Origin: Atrichornis clamosus
Taxonomy: Eukaryota; Chordata; Aves; Passeriformes; Menuridae
Length of the DNA: 64,000 nt
Assembly (NCBI GenBank): GCA_013400975.1
Contig: WBMZ01008638.1
Span: 1 to 64,000, forward strand
Reading direction: 5' to 3'
Under the pieces are notes generated by a model that did no database searches, was not told the DNA's origin, and was given only the letters and a program-made list of their open reading frames with translations. Made by a program: the position numbers and the translations under genes. Below are positions 1 through 13,700 of this stretch, in pieces. Every line of letters begins with the position of its first letter. Position 1 is the first letter of the stretch.

Positions 1-135
1 CCACCGCCCGGCCCGGCGCCGCGCACCCCCGGCCGCGCCCCGCCGCGGGAAGCCGCTGTCCCTCCGTCCGGCACCCACCTGCCGGCTCCGCAGCCGGCAA
101 GGCACTCGCCCCCTCCCCGTGCTGGAGGGGCCTCG
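1..135. promoter_or_regulatory. Edge of a CpG island (possible promoter/first exon)
   Basis: The first ~135 bases are very GC-rich with more than 20 CpG dinucleotides, then composition drops abruptly to AT-rich, CpG-poor sequence. Undermethylated islands of this kind usually mark promoters in birds. On the minus strand there is a plausible 5' splice donor (CAG followed by GTGGGT, junction near 79/80), which would fit a non-coding first exon transcribed leftwards out of the window. This is inference: no start site, coding start or neighbouring exon is visible, and the island could equally belong to a plus-strand gene ending outside the window. Confidence 0.6.
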
Positions 136-185
136 CAGCAGTGATGTTCTTAACGTGGAAGGGAGGAATGCCACCCAAGGCACGA

Positions 186-205
186 ATTATTATTACTATT
201 ATTAT
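186..205. repeat. (ATT)n microsatellite, imperfect
   Basis: About six ATT units with one interruption (ACT). It is too short to be diagnostic of anything and is listed for completeness. Confidence 0.8.
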
Positions 206-3200
206 GTCCATGCAGCATTGTAAGGTCATGAACTGGGTTCTCCAAGGCCCGAGGTGTCCTAAGGTTGCATTTTAAAACTTTTCCCTGCAGCAATGGCAGC
301 AAACCCCTTAACAACTGAAAGGAATGAGAGAACACAAGAAAGGAACAAGTAACCTAAAATCCTCTTTCTCAAAAGCCAAGCCTTATAGGAAAGCATCAGA
401 CTGTGAATATCTCAATGAATTGCATCAATAATTTGTATAGTCAGTGGGTTAGGACTGTACAGCTAAAAAGTAAATACAGGAAAAGAATGAGAATTACACT
501 GATGTTTCACACTCATGTTACTTTTCTACCTCAGCCTAAAAAGTTGACACTGTCCTGAAGTTCTAAATTAACAGTTTCTCAAAGCAAAATTAATAAAAAT
601 AAAGGGGAAGATGAAAATAGAAAGAAATGGGAGACTCCACAGATGGAATTTTAAAGGTTTATAGAACTCTTTGCCCCAGGATGTGTGAACTCCAAAAGTA
701 TGGATGAGTTTAAGAATGGATGGACAAATCAATAGGAGTAAAACGCCCAAGATTTAACTACATAGGCAGCATGTCTGACCTGGAATGTTCCTGTACCATA
801 AATTCCTGTAAGTCAGGGATGGGTTCGAGAATATCACTGAATAGTAGCCTGTTCTTTACGTCTCTAGCGGTGCAGTGTTAGATAGTGCTAACTGACCAGC
901 TACCCCAGTAACCCAGATTGACTTGCATGGACCTTGGGCCCATACTGACATTCTGACAGTCTTATACTGCACTTCTGAATGGCATGATACTGCTTCATTA
1001 GTCACAGAGTTTAACCAACTCAGAAAACTCCAGGAACTGCTCCTTACTGGCAAGAAGGAAGAGAACTGATTTTATTTGTAACCTAATGTGAAGCACCTGA
1101 CTCTGCCAGGTAACTGTATTCCATGCAAAAGTAGCACAAGGTAAACAGACGCTCATCAAGCTCTTCACCATGACAGCATCCAAAACAGGGCTCCACTGCC
1201 TGGCTGTGAGAGATGCAGGAAGACACAGACTCTGCTGGAACCGTGGGTGACTTAGGCATAGGGCAGAGCAGGCACAATGTGCTGGCTTACTGGTATGGGT
1301 CACCCCAGGGTCCTGCTGCCACAGATTAGGACATATCTAAAGTAAAGCCAGGAGGGATGTGATTCAACTTATCTTGAAGAATGAACTGCAGCTCATCACC
1401 GGTGCGGGCCTGTATTGTTCAATGCAGTTCAAAGCACATTCAGCAGTAGCTGGGCTATGTAAATTTGTCTCCCCAGAAAAGTCTCACTGTTAGGAGGGCT
1501 TCTTCATCTGCAGTGGGCAGACAGGTGTTAGTCCTGCCTGACGCTGTTTAGAGGGCACACAGAAACTTCTCCCTCTCGCCCTTCGGGAAGCTCAGAAGCT
1601 TCAGCAGCCCACATAGTAACTGGAATCTGTGAGCTCTCTTCTGGTTCTGCCCTGGTCCTCATTGTCTAATGTGGAATTCAGAGCCTCAATCCTTTAGGAA
1701 TTCGATTCTCTTACAGCTTCTGAACTTCAGTTTGGCAATGAATTCAATGCTGAATAAATGAATTCCTGCTTACTTATCTTGCTGAATCAAGACCTTAGGA
1801 TGCAGCAGGTTCCTAGAATTACTTGGCTTACTCTGGAAGGAGACATCTCTGAATTCTGTAAATATTTTCAGCAGTATTTGGCTTTGGGTTAATTAAATAA
1901 AGATGAAATTCAGGCTTTGGACTGCAGGAATAACATAGCCCCCAAATACAGAAGATCAATGGCACTCCTTTACAGCATCTGTCTTCTGAAGCAAAATCTG
2001 AAAAGCTTTTATTTTCCTCCTGTAAACGCCCAACAAACAAGGCTCTGACCTTGTAATTAAGTTTCATGTGCAATAGACAAAACTTTCAGTCAAGACCTTC
2101 AGGCTGCCCCCGCAGATGATGTCTACGAGTAGCAGCAAACAGATAAGGAACTGAATAACAGCTTTAATAACAACTCCAACAGAGATTTTAAATCAGGAGC
2201 TTTCGAATGCTGTCAACAGGTCTGCTAGACATTGTGTTGACAGGAGGTTTATTGACTGAAGCTGCTATTGATCTGGAAACATCTAATTGATTTCAGTGTC
2301 ATATTTTGTCAAATACAAATTTGGAACATCTTTTATTTCCCTTTTCTGATGCTTACGGAGCAGGTTTGCTGCATTGTCAATAAGAGGCTTTAGTGCCAAG
2401 GGATTATGCTCACAGGATCACAGAGTGATGCAGGGCTGTGCTGAGAAAAAAGTAATTCCCATCCTTGTAGAAAGCAGTGGAAAATTACAACGTTCTTTAG
2501 ATGAACTGACCTCTAGTTAGAATAGCTGATAAACAATGCCCTGACCTCCATTTTATTTCCAGCACATGGGTTTGAGTCTAATACAGTTGTTGTCACTGTG
2601 ATTTTATGTGTAAATGTTGCAGGTATTTCAGCCCATTGCAGTCAGAGAGGGGTGACTGCAGCAAAAGCATATTTGTATGCCTTCCTCTGAGTGTGCCTTC
2701 CTGGGAGAGTGCCACCCCAAGGTTAGTAAAAGTCCTTGAAATGTTGTGTAGCCTCTCTAGCTTAGAGTTCTCATAAAACTGCATTGCATGACAGATACTA
2801 AAATTCATTATTGATGTTACGAACTTTAATGTGCTGTGACTGCACAGAATCTGGTCTTATCAGAGCTGAATACTGCTAGTATGGAAAAGGAGGTGAAAAC
2901 ATATGATGGAAAAGTGATAAAAAAAAAAAAAAGACTCGTAAAAAAAATGAAGAGTCTTAGTGATGCTATGAGTTCAGTCTGCTGGTTTCCTTTGGTCGTA
3001 AGGCAGCCTTACGTGAGGAGCTCCAGAATGGATAGTGTAAGCATGTACTGTCAGCTGACTCTTGCACTCAGATTTTTTCTTCCAAAACTTTAGTTTTTGA
3101 AGGATAATAGCAGAAATCCATGTAAGCATTTTCTATCAAGGACATAATCTGAAAAACTTTCCTTGCACCTCTTGCATAAAATACATGTGCTACAATACAA

Positions 3201-4218
3201 ATGTGAGCTGAACTAACCTAGCTATGGGGTCATCTTTTTCCCTTATCTCTTCATCTAGTGTTCCACTAGGTGTTGGCGACCGTGATAGCTCAGTGTCTTT
3301 TATGTGTATACAAAACCCCCATCATCATGATCATCATCAGTTCATTATCTTAAAAGAAAGATCTCTTTAAGCCTGTAAGTCCTCCAGCAACCTTGGAGAT
3401 AAGGCACCGAATGATGTAAATAGTGAGAAAATTTGTCAAAGAGAGGAATTTTTGCTAGAGAGGAGTTCAGCTGAGTCTTAACTCAAAACAACAACTTAGA
3501 TTTTGGCAATGTGAAGACCGAGGCCTGATATAGGGAGGCTCACACACTGCCAGGTGTTAATGCTCTTCCTCTTGGTGATACCACCACTTCTCTTGCCATT
3601 GCATTGACTGCTTCAATATTCTAGGTGGTTTTCTTTCAGGAAGTGTTAAGAGGTTTCCCGTGCAGAAGGATGCAAAACATGCCTGCTAAACTGGTCTTTA
3701 TCTGTAGTGATTTGTGTTTAGTGGTTTATAATTTTAGGAGGTATTTGCCACATTTACCTGTGTCCACTCCAGGACCCAGAGAATGTGGGGTTATTACAGT
3801 ATTTCTGAGGGTAGGTTGACTAGTCTAAGATAGAGAGCGAGGCAAGAAGTGTTCATTTTGCCCTAGGTAACTGGTCTAAAATGGAGTAAAAATATTTATA
3901 TATTCATTCATAATATATTTACACTCCTTAAGTTTTGGTACTTCAGTTAGGCTTACAGTCCCCAAAGGTACCCTCCTTGGTCAGAAAAGACAAATAAGCA
4001 CCCTGAAGGCAACTCAGTGCATCTGTGGCCTAAATCAGGCAGTGTCTAATGTTTAGTTGAAGGAATTTGGTCCTGAAACTCACAGTTAAGTAGAGGCTGA
4101 TTTGAATTACAGGTGATTTTTTTTTCTTATTTCTGAAGTTCCACATGTAAAAGATGTGGAATTACTTTAGAGGATCATATTGTCAGCCTATCCTGAGAGA
4201 GCTGGTCATTTTATTCCT

Positions 4219-4244
4219 TATGTATATATATATATATTTATATA
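4219..4244. repeat. (TA)n dinucleotide repeat
   Basis: An almost pure alternating T/A run of 26 bases, interrupted by one TG and one TTT. It lies in AT-rich unique sequence just upstream of a MIR-like relic. Confidence 0.8.
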
Positions 4245-4484
4245 AAAAGAAAAAAATCCTGAGGCAAGTTTAAACATGGTATGTGTTAGGCAGAGATTCC
4301 TGATCTTAATCCTGTTTAGTTATGGACCTGGAAGAATACTTGTAACATTGTTACAACGCTCGATAGTGCTCCTCAAGGATGAATTCTACTTCTTGGCTTC
4401 CAGCTAGCAGCCCTACGTGGTTGTGTATTGCACTGGACATACAAGACATACCAGTTTTTTTAAAATTAATTGACATTATCTTGC

Positions 4485-4640
4485 CTTGCACTGTGCCTGA
4501 TATCATCTCAGAGAGAGGTGAAAGTATTAGTTCTATTTTACAAAGGTGGGAATTAAACCACAGTGTAGACAATGTGTCTCATCTGAGGGAAGTCTGTGGC
4601 AGAACCAAAATTAAATGCAGAGCTAACTTTCTCCCATTCT
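4485..4640 (+). mobile_element. MIR-type SINE relic
   Basis: The order of landmarks follows the core and 3' part of the MIR family: an 'attttacaaaggtggga' block like the conserved ATTTTACA-(A/G)ATG(A/G)GGAAA segment, then sequence resembling the 'taagtgact...tcac' segment, then 'ggaagtctgtggcagaacc' where MIR copies carry GTC(A/T)GTGGCAGAGC. Similarity is partial and no target-site duplication is visible, as expected for an element fixed before the amniote radiation. Assignment is from memory of the family consensus, not an alignment. Confidence 0.55.
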
Positions 4641-7600
4641 AGTATCTGGATGAAGATTACTGTACAGCAATATATATTCCATATCCGCCAACCTTATTTG
4701 TGTAATTACATGCGCTGTAAACAGACAATTTTGGATAGCAAGAGCCAGAGCAGGCATTTGCTCTACCTTGGAGGAATGCTACCTAGATATCTCATATTAC
4801 TACAGCCCTGGTTCCCTTCCCAGCAGGAGCTACCCATCACAGTGAAAAATGAGGGACTTGGAACACTGACACCTAAAAGGCTGTTATTCCAGAAAGGACC
4901 TGAATCAACATTTGAGGGGAAGAGAAGGAAGTATAACCATACTCACATTGAACTGGCAGGTGGTAACATCACCTGCCACCACCTAACATGTTGGAAATGC
5001 CAGGAAAGTGCTTTTCCCACAGCACACGATCACCACAAAGAATATTACTGTAAGACAAAGAAGTCCCACAGCTGTTTCCCAGGCAGACACAGAAAGAAAA
5101 ACCCACAAACATTCCCGGCATTAATTTAACTTTTTCACTTCCAGATGCCGTTTTCAAACCTGTTCAGCCATTCACTCTCTTGAATGAATCTCTTTGCACT
5201 GTTCCAAATAGTCCAATTTTTTTGTAACACCTGAAGCCCTAAAGTGACTTGGAAACCTTTGATACGGGTTTTATTTACTTTTCTAGAAGCTGCCTTTATT
5301 TTTTGTAAGTGCTTTGTGTAATTCCACAAAGAAAAGCTTAAGTATTTTGTCCATGGGTTTACTAGACTTCAGTACCAAAAGGCAAAATGCTGGGACATAT
5401 AACCTGGCTGTCGGTCTTGCATTTGCTGCTGTGTATATCAGGTCCAACAACTTTACCTCTGAGGTTTCTTGTCTCTTCCTCTTAACTCAAGTTTGACTAT
5501 CTCCAAATTTTCATCCACTTCAAGGATAAGAATCAGGAGGTTTGACAAGCACAGGCACCCACCCATGCATAGTCATGCAGTAGACCACAGGCTGTGAGTC
5601 TATGACATTTCCAGCCTTCAGCAAGGGCCTCCTCGCCCCCATGCATCTGCGTCTGCTCATCAGCCCCCACACGGTGGGTGTTACCAACCCTTGGATCAGC
5701 TGGCAGATCTCCATGCGGGAGCTCCCACTGGCTTGCATTAGTCAGCCAGGTGATGAGCTGGGCACAGCCTCTTCAGCTGGCACAGCTGAGGCTGGAGGCA
5801 GACGTGTCTCCCAGCCCGCGCAGCGTGCAAGGCGTAGTGCCACTGATCTTACACACACTGGCTGCTTTGTTATTTTAAACATTAAAAGAAAAATACAGAT
5901 TTGCAAGCATGCCATACTCCAAGTAGTTGCTGATACTTCTGTAATGCTCCCATCAGTACCTTATAATACAATATCTTTTTTAGAAAATATTTGCATGCAG
6001 GAATGGGGAAGAGCAGGTCTAGCTTATTGGATTGTCGGTGAATGCAGTGTGACTGATACAGAATTCTGTGTGACACTAATCTCTGTACCCTCAGTGAGAT
6101 GGCTGCGACAGTTCTCTGCCTAGCTGAATATCATGCCTTGATCTTTCACACAAGCCCGGCTTAATTATGCTATAGAATTATTATTATTTAAATAAAAGGA
6201 AGAACACTAGAAAGAGAATCAAGTGTCACTATGTATATTTAATAGGGCATCTGAAAGATCCTGGAACTTTGACATGCTGTGAACTTGCCTCACCCTGCTG
6301 CAATATAGGAAACATTACTAAGCAGCTTGTATTTTGGAGTGGAGTTCTTTAGAAATACAGATAAAGTGCCAAGTGAAGAAATTAAAGAATAAAGAGGTGA
6401 AGCAAAGTACTGTCCAATGAGATAGGGGATTGAAAACAAGACTTTTGGCCTTTCGTGTTCTACTACTTGTGTAGACAGATGAATCGCTGAGGGCAACTGT
6501 AAAGCTTAAATGCGGAAAGGGTAAGCATGGTTATCTGCCAGTGGCAGCTTTAGTCACTTGCAAAGTGTAGCACTGTGGACTGCTCTACAGTTACAGGGAA
6601 CTCCGTTACTAGTACTGTTATTCATATTTTCACTCAGCAATGATTTTCACTTTCACTCTTTAAACCTTCACACAGGCAAATATTAACAGTGACATTTTAA
6701 AGAATGAAGAGATGGGGAAGTTGGATGACTTGGATCACTGTCATATGATGAGCCTGGAATAGAAGAAACACTTTGTAAGGCTTGTGACTGTCAATCCCAT
6801 GCTCAACTTGTTGGACATATAGCCCACGTCCTACAAAGCAAAACTTGACAGCAGTTTCGCTCCTTTGGTGACTGACCCAGAGTAACTGACTCAAAACAGT
6901 GGTTTAAATCAGCTGTTGGACTCTGAATTAAAATCAAATGCTGTCTTCTCACAAGTTTCATGAGGTTTCCATGTAGCACTCTGGTTTTGGCCTGTTCCAC
7001 AATTTTGAATTCCTTAGTGCTTAGAGGCCAACAAGGAGCACAGAAAGGAAAGGAATTTCTCAGAAAGGAAGAAAATCATTGTGCCAGTGTTTGAGATATG
7101 AAAGTATGAAATACGTAATGATCTGCATATGCCAGATTCAGCTGAGTTGTAACTCCGTATCTGCCTAAGCCTACTTTGATTTCATTACATCTGCTTCCAA
7201 ATGGATAGTACATGGTACTAAAGTATGCTCAGCTTTGTCTGGAGATAGCATTGTGAAGCATTTTTTACAGACCACATTTTTCTCATATTTAGTATCTTAT
7301 ATATTTGTGCTGTGATTGTGTTTTTAGTTTAATATATATTTATTCTATCTTGTTTAACTTTTCTGTGTTGAACAGCATACACAGAACATAAAACTTTCAC
7401 CTAGTCTCAGGTCACATTGATGAAAGATGAAAGATGAAAGATCTGTAAGCACTCAAACCCCATTCACCTTGATTATTTCAAGTATATTTGTCTTTAGGTG
7501 CTGCAAACACTGTAAACTTCCAGGCCACTTTGGCTGTGTGAATTGAGTCATAGAATAATATAAAATGACTTCATGCATTTGTGCTCACTGAAACATACTT

Positions 7601-10251
7601 GTATGTACAGTAGTGACTAATGAACTAGTGAATACACTTGTTAAAGATAGCTTAATAGCAAAATGTGTTTTGTTCTTGGAGTGGGGGGGAAGGCTATTAT
7701 GAGGTTAGATACTATGAGAAGCAACATTATTTCATTAATATAATGAGTGTTTTTTCTTTATAAAGATTTTTATTCTCAGATATGATGTTTTTTAAATATT
7801 GAAGAATATTATAAGACTGATATATCAGATCCCACTTTGTTGTATAAGCCACTTTGTTGTATATTTGTGGCTGCCAGGAGGGGACATAAACTTCTCTGAG
7901 CATTTTTCAGTATCTTGTGCCTTTAACAGTGTCTCTCAAATCCTGTTAATTCAGGGATTACTTAGGCGTTTGAAAGACTGTCAGTGGACCACCTTGTGCA
8001 GCTATAAGATTCAAATTCACAAAAAAACCTATAATGAAGCTAAACTGAGTCTTCACTTGCTTTTATCAAGAATGTTTTGAGAATATTATTACTTTTTTTT
8101 GTGTGGTTTTTTTTGCTTTATTGATTACTTAGAAAAAATTTGCAGCTATTTTTTAGGTCACCATCTGATGTTTAATGGATTTCTATGTTTAATGAACTTA
8201 CAGTACTGTCACAGGTTGCAAAACACCTCTGCATGGTATCTAACATGGACCATTACTGGAGATGAGATCCTGGACCAAACAAACCTTAGCTGGGAACAAA
8301 GAGGCAACTCAAATGCTCCTTAAGCAATTTAAGAATGCTAAACTGATTAAAAACTATTTTATCAATATGTTACAGCTACTGACTTGTAAAAAGTCCTCTT
8401 TCGTAAGACACTGTCATTTTCACAGAAGATCTTAAAATAGATTTCAAAATCACATTTTACTGTGAATTGGCCCCATGGGAAGAAAACAGACTTCCAGGCT
8501 TTATGCCATCATCCACGAGCATGGCTCAGCATCCTGACACTTCTGTGGGGCCAGCTTACAAGAAATGTGGAACTGCTGAGGTGCTGAATTCTTTTCACAA
8601 CACGAAATGTTTAGACTGCTAAGAAAAAAAGTAAAGGGAACCGATGAGGGAGTGTGTGGGGAACTCCATAGAGTAAGAGGAAGTATCGTGTGACTGATCA
8701 GGAAGTGGGGACAGAGCATGTGTTTTGGTAGTATTTTCACTTGTTTTGGGGGCATTTCCATAGAGAACTGGAATCTGGCCCTACGTGTAGGTATTACTTC
8801 ACTCCGGAGCAAAAGGCAGGCACTAGTTTGGAGTGGAGCACTGCAGCTGTCATCCTTTGCACATAGCAACACGGCACAACAGCTGAGGGAAGGTCGCACA
8901 AACACAACATCCCACGGAAACAGCAGAGTGTTGTAGAGCCATTCTGGGCTGCAAGCACCACAAACAATGCTCTGACTTCTATAAAAAGAGAAAGCTATTT
9001 TCCAGACTGTATTTTCTGAGAGGAATTTGTTCTCTTTTACCCAAAAAACTCTGGGATATAGTCCCATCTGTGCTACAAAAACTCCAGGGAAATATGCAAG
9101 GCATCAAGGTGCAAACACGATGAAAACTTGTTCTGATCCTGCCTGCCAAGGCACTTCTTTACCGTGCACAGATTTGACAGGATAGAAATTTAGCCCTCAT
9201 CTTTCCATAAACATTGTCTGGGCTGGAATACACTGCCAACCCTCATGATGTCATGGCTGTTTGCTCCTTTGGTTTTGTCATGTGACTTTCTTTTTTTTCC
9301 AGAACCTGAGTCCAAAAATATGACACTTTTTCATGTGTAAAGTGAAATTCTACTTTTTCATTCTGTCTTGAGCAAGTTGCTGTGAGTCAGATCTTTGCAG
9401 AGTTGTGGGGAGGGTAGTGTACTACCCTCAATGCAATTAAGTAATTTTTAGGGGAAGTCCTTGTATGGACAATTTGTTCATTGTTTTGCAAGACTTCAAA
9501 TAGCATTTCCAGGAGGACCAATTCAATTCCAGATTTGATTCCCCTTATTCAGTTATTCGTCAGTCAGCTGGGATGTAGAGAGGCCAGTTTGGCTATGTTG
9601 GTGCAAGTGAGCAGCACAGAAAGCTAAGACAAAATCCCTAACAGGATATTTTGGACCTACCACTCCAAACTAGAAATGTAATTCTCCTGCAGACTTATAA
9701 AGGGACTGAAATAAATGAAAGATATATTTCAAGGGCTGTCATCATAAAGCTCCTGAGCAACATTCTCAGTGATGTAGAGCAAGACAATTATTTGGAAGAC
9801 TTTTTGCCATTGGCTTTCCTCTCTCTGGAGAATGAAACTTCTTAGCTTAAATAATTTCAAACTTGGTCCATTCGCATTTCCTAAATAGATCATATTAGTC
9901 TACATTTGTCCTGGATCACAGTGTAACAAAAGTTACACTTCCCCCTTGGTCTTGTCACATCTTCTTTTTCAGCCTTGTTTTTTTCCTCTGTCTTCTTTCC
10001 AACCTTTCCACTACTCCTTGGAGTGATTTTTTTTGCTTTAACCTGCATCTTCATTTCATCTTCTTTTCTCTCTCAGGCCTTTCGTTCTTCCTGTCTGCTT
10101 CGAGTTGAAGCCAGCACTCTGAAAGCAACATCATCAGCTACAGTCACCTTCAGTGGAACATCATGAGTTCAAAGTCATCTTCAAAATTATTTCAAGTAAA
10201 AGAGATGACTTTCTCATGTTTTTATTTCATAAGGTGAATTCAAACAGGATA
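4641..10251. other. No gene recognised; unique sequence with possible old relic
   Basis: No supported exon. About 5560-5850 is locally richer in G, C and CpG and carries an open frame of 173 codons (5602-6123, plus), but without convincing splice signals or a recognisable protein. About 6676-6780 weakly resembles a MIR core (a block resembling acattttacaGATGAAGAAA followed by a GACTTGG...TCA block), too degraded to call. A 188-codon minus-strand open frame (8501-9067) has no codon structure or family resemblance and is at chance length. Confidence 0.55.
7419..7442. repeat. GATGAAA tandem repeat (3 copies)
   Basis: Three perfect head-to-tail copies of the heptamer GATGAAA followed by a partial fourth (GAT). 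It is short and probably replication slippage. Confidence 0.85.
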
Positions 10252-10715
10252 TGGAAAACTGGGCAGTTTTGGCCAGCCACTTCAAGAAGGATGTTAAGCA
10301 CCGGAGAGAGCCAGAGTGGAGGGCTACTAGATTGATCAGGGTTCTAGTGCACAGAACCTCTGAGCAGAGGCTGAAGAGCTGGGCTTGTGTAATCTGAAGA
10401 GGAGGCCCAAGGCAGTTCAACAGCGGCCTATGACTTCATGATTAAGAGCTACAATGACACCAGAACCAAACTACTCCCAGTGGTGACAGAAGGTGCAAGA
10501 GGGGGCAATGGCGAGATGAATGTTCAGCTGGATCATTAGGAAACAAAATGCCCACCTGAGCATAGTGCAGCTTGGGAACAGGCTTCCTTGAGAGCTGGAG
10601 GAAACCCCACCCAAGCCTTGACCAGCCAAAACCCACACTGACCTCTGCTTCAGTACTGATCACAGCCTAGCTGTGGAGTGGGATGGGTGACCCACAGGGC
10701 CCCTCCAAACAGCAC
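10252..10715 (+). mobile_element. CR1 LINE, diverged 3' fragment
   Basis: The segment follows the 3' part of CR1 ORF2. A 'ttcaagaaggatgtt' block and 'ccagagtggagggctac' correspond to the conserved CAAGAAGGACATT and CAG(C/A)GAAGGGC(A/T)AC region. 'gagcagaggctgaagagctggg' with 'tctgaagaggaggc' corresponds to GAGGAGCGGCTGAGGGAGCTGGG and CTGGAGAAGAGGAGGC. Later come 'gggaacaggcttcc' and a final 'cacagggcccctccaaac' like the GGTCCCTTCCAACC end. Many indels and stop codons make it a dead, older copy than those at 19.5 and 44.5 kb. Part of the middle matches poorly and may be internally deleted. No clear 3' tail repeat remains. Confidence 0.72.
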
Positions 10716-13700
10716 TATAACACTGCAAAAACATGTTCTTGTCCTCTCCAAACACTTACTGTAGAGTTCACCATGTTGTCTCTCAATTAGCTAGTCCTTC
10801 CTGAATAGGAAGAGGAAGAATACATTTTATCTTTTTTTTTTTTAAGTGAAGGATAACATAAACCAACTTGAACAGCTAAGGTAATTCTGGCATAAGCAGA
10901 ACACCTCTAACCCTTGTTTTAAACAGAATACATGTCATGGAGATAGTGTTCCTTCAGTTTTCACTGCCTTTCAAAACTCTGCATTTGTGTGAGTGTTAGA
11001 AGATATGCAGGCAGAGTGCAGTGCTGAGAGCCTGGGAAACGTGCCCAGCAGATCAGAAGCTGTACTTTCTGTGGTTAAAACTGTGTTGGAGTTCTGATAC
11101 ATCTGTTGTGTACTAACAGACTTAGGAGGAAAAAGTTTGCGTATCCCAAGTCAGGCTGCTCTTGAGCTTAAAAGATGTGTATAGAACCCAGGGCATGGTC
11201 AGTCACCGTGTATTAGAATGGATACTCTCGCTTCTACAAACCAGTGCAGACGCTGGTTTTTATTTTTAGCTAGACAAGTAGCCTTCTTAGTTTTAGTGGG
11301 ATGATTCACATCCATGTAGGGATGTATACATGTGTTTATAGAATGAAAGTTCATATTTGTTGTTTCAATATTTACGTCTTTTCTCTGAATTATTCTAATG
11401 AGATCTTTGTTCAATTAATTTTTTTCCCCTGGGTCTGTCTACAGACATCCAATGCTTTTTGTGGGGAGGCATTTCTTTTAAAATTTCCAATTTCTTGATA
11501 TGAATAAATTCACTTATTTTTACTGGGATGCTTTAAATACTTTGTTTAGGACAGGTTACAAGACACAATCTACAATTTTTTCTACGATTTCTTTCTACAA
11601 TTTTTCTACAATTTTCTACAATTTTTTTTTTCTACAATTACTTTTAACATACTTGCAGTCTTATTTTTTGTGCAGCTATATTAAAGGCAACAGAAATTTT
11701 CAATCTGTTTTAATTTGCAGTAAAAGAGTTTATGCTGCTGTGTTTTAGGCAGACAAGAACTTGTCTACTTCAGTAATTATTTCAAGACAATGATGTTTGA
11801 ATGGTGTGATAGGCTAAATGAAAATGATAGCATATCTCAGGTAAACTAAGCAATTTTGCTCCAACATATTAAAGTCTCACTATAATAAAAAGTTTTTAAT
11901 TCATTTCCCTCATCACTGAACTGGTTCACAAACTGCCTTCTGAGATGTAGGGTGACAGAGTGGATGTATCTGCCTGAGACTACAAAGAGTATCAAAGAGT
12001 TAGGATTGTTGACATAATTTAAAGTGAATCTGTGCCAGCAACTGAGATCACACCCCTTAGTGCACTGATTCCTGAGACGTGGGAAGATTTCTGACGTTTT
12101 CAAACATAGGCATATGTCATAGACATCAGTCACTGCTACAGTTTAAATGGAAAAGTTTAAAGCATAGTTTCTTCTCCACATGAACAGAAGTCTCTTGTCT
12201 CCTGTGTAGAAGCTGAAGCAGCAGTAGGTTTCCTTGAAGAAGCTTTCAGCTCTTTCCTAGGGCCTTGAAAGGTAATTAGGGGGTAGTGCATAGCAAGTCT
12301 TAGTTAGCCCTCCTCTCTTCTGAAACACATTTACCTCAGAGTGTTTGAATTGTGTGCAAAGAATTAAATGTCTCTCAGTCAGGCTGTTCTGTTACAGGAT
12401 CCGTTTGTGCTGTGTGGTGGTAAGGGCTGAGGAATTCCAATGTGCAGCTACATTATATTCTACCTTGGTTAGGGGTTCCCCTTTCCTGGAGAAACCTCAT
12501 CCCTTGAGAAGTGCTATCACAGAGATTTCTCTTGCAAAATGTATTGCAAAAAATACAATACAGAGAAACCTTGGGCTACCATTACAAAAGAAGAAAAATT
12601 GTATTTTTTCTTTGTAAGGAAGCAACATAGGCACATTCCCACTTTCAAGGTCACTTTCACAAGCAACATCAAAAAATAAAATTAGAACAACTTTTTCTGT
12701 GGAGACTTCATTCAATATGGCCTTTTAAATTAGTTTATTTCAATGTTTATTAAATACATAGCCATAGTTCTCCTTGGGCAGGAGCCAATCTGTACAAATG
12801 AACAACCAGGAGACTCCTGATACTCAACTTCTCTTCTGTGCCATGTGTTCCTAGAGCTTTTCCCTATTAATCTTGCAACAACCCATGTGTTTGTATGGGT
12901 TTGTATGGGGTGGTACGGGTTTACAACCCATTGCTTAGCTGCCTAACAAAAGGGTTGTAGATGTACTGCTTTTCAAAAATATGACACTGTCTTATAAGGC
13001 CTGGAGATCTCGCCAGCCAAAATGTGGATCCCTGCTGAGGAAACAGGACCTCGAACAGTATAGAGATGCAGTTTGGATACTGTCTGGAAAGGACACTGTG
13101 AAGGAAAGGTTAGGGCAAGAGAACAGATCAGACCTGCATATCCTTCTGGTACCTGGGGAGAGCAATGGATGTGGTACCTCCTCTTCACTCTGGTATTTTC
13201 TCCAGTGGCCTCTTTTTCTTCCTCCTGCACTCCCTTACCTTCATCCCGCACAACTGCAGCAATGTAGCAGATCCTCTAGAAATCCCACCTAATGCCACAC
13301 TGGAAGAAAATCCTTCAGGGTTCTGGTTTGGCCAGTCTGGTGCTGACCTCCTTCACCATATTGTATGGCAGGTCAGGTGCCAGGTTTATAAATCAACAGA
13401 AAAACATACAGATTTTTAAAAAGTGTTAAACTGCACAAATACTAAGTTCTGTGTTATATCTACATGCACTGTCCAAGAAAATGGACATCGAGCATTCCCT
13501 GCCACTGAACATCTTTAAGAATAAGTTAAACCCAGCTCATCTGGCCTTCCTTCATAGCAAAGGAAGAAAAAAGGACACAGATAGGGATTGATTCTTCTCC
13601 TCCTCATACAGAAGTTCTCCTGTAGGTCAGAAGAACAGTGTCTGTTCTTTGTCACAAAATACAGCAAAACCTGTGACAACACTACCTCCTTTGCAGAGGT

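Larger units (their letters stand above)
136..4484. other. No gene recognised; AT-rich sequence
   Basis: No exon with good splice signals and no recognisable protein was seen here. The stretch holds short simple repeats (ATT near 186, an A-rich run near 2930-2950, ATC near 3321, TA near 4219) and otherwise unremarkable unique sequence. It could be a first intron if the island at the window start drives a plus-strand transcript, or upstream sequence if transcription runs leftwards. Confidence 0.6.

Noticed and set aside
4596..5129. 177-codon plus-strand open frame
   Set aside because: It starts inside a MIR relic and has no recognisable protein content.
6676..6780. Possible MIR core on the plus strand
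   Set aside because: Too degraded; the landmarks are incomplete.
8501..9067. 188-codon minus-strand open frame
   Set aside because: Same chance length; the translation matches no family I know and shows no coding-like composition.
10760..10800. 41-nt minus-strand exon-like segment with a very good acceptor tract
   Set aside because: Stops in every frame, and the donor is preceded by ACA; more likely a chance pyrimidine run.
13455..13560. Possible old CR1-like 3' end
   Set aside because: Only one short block resembles the family; insufficient to call.
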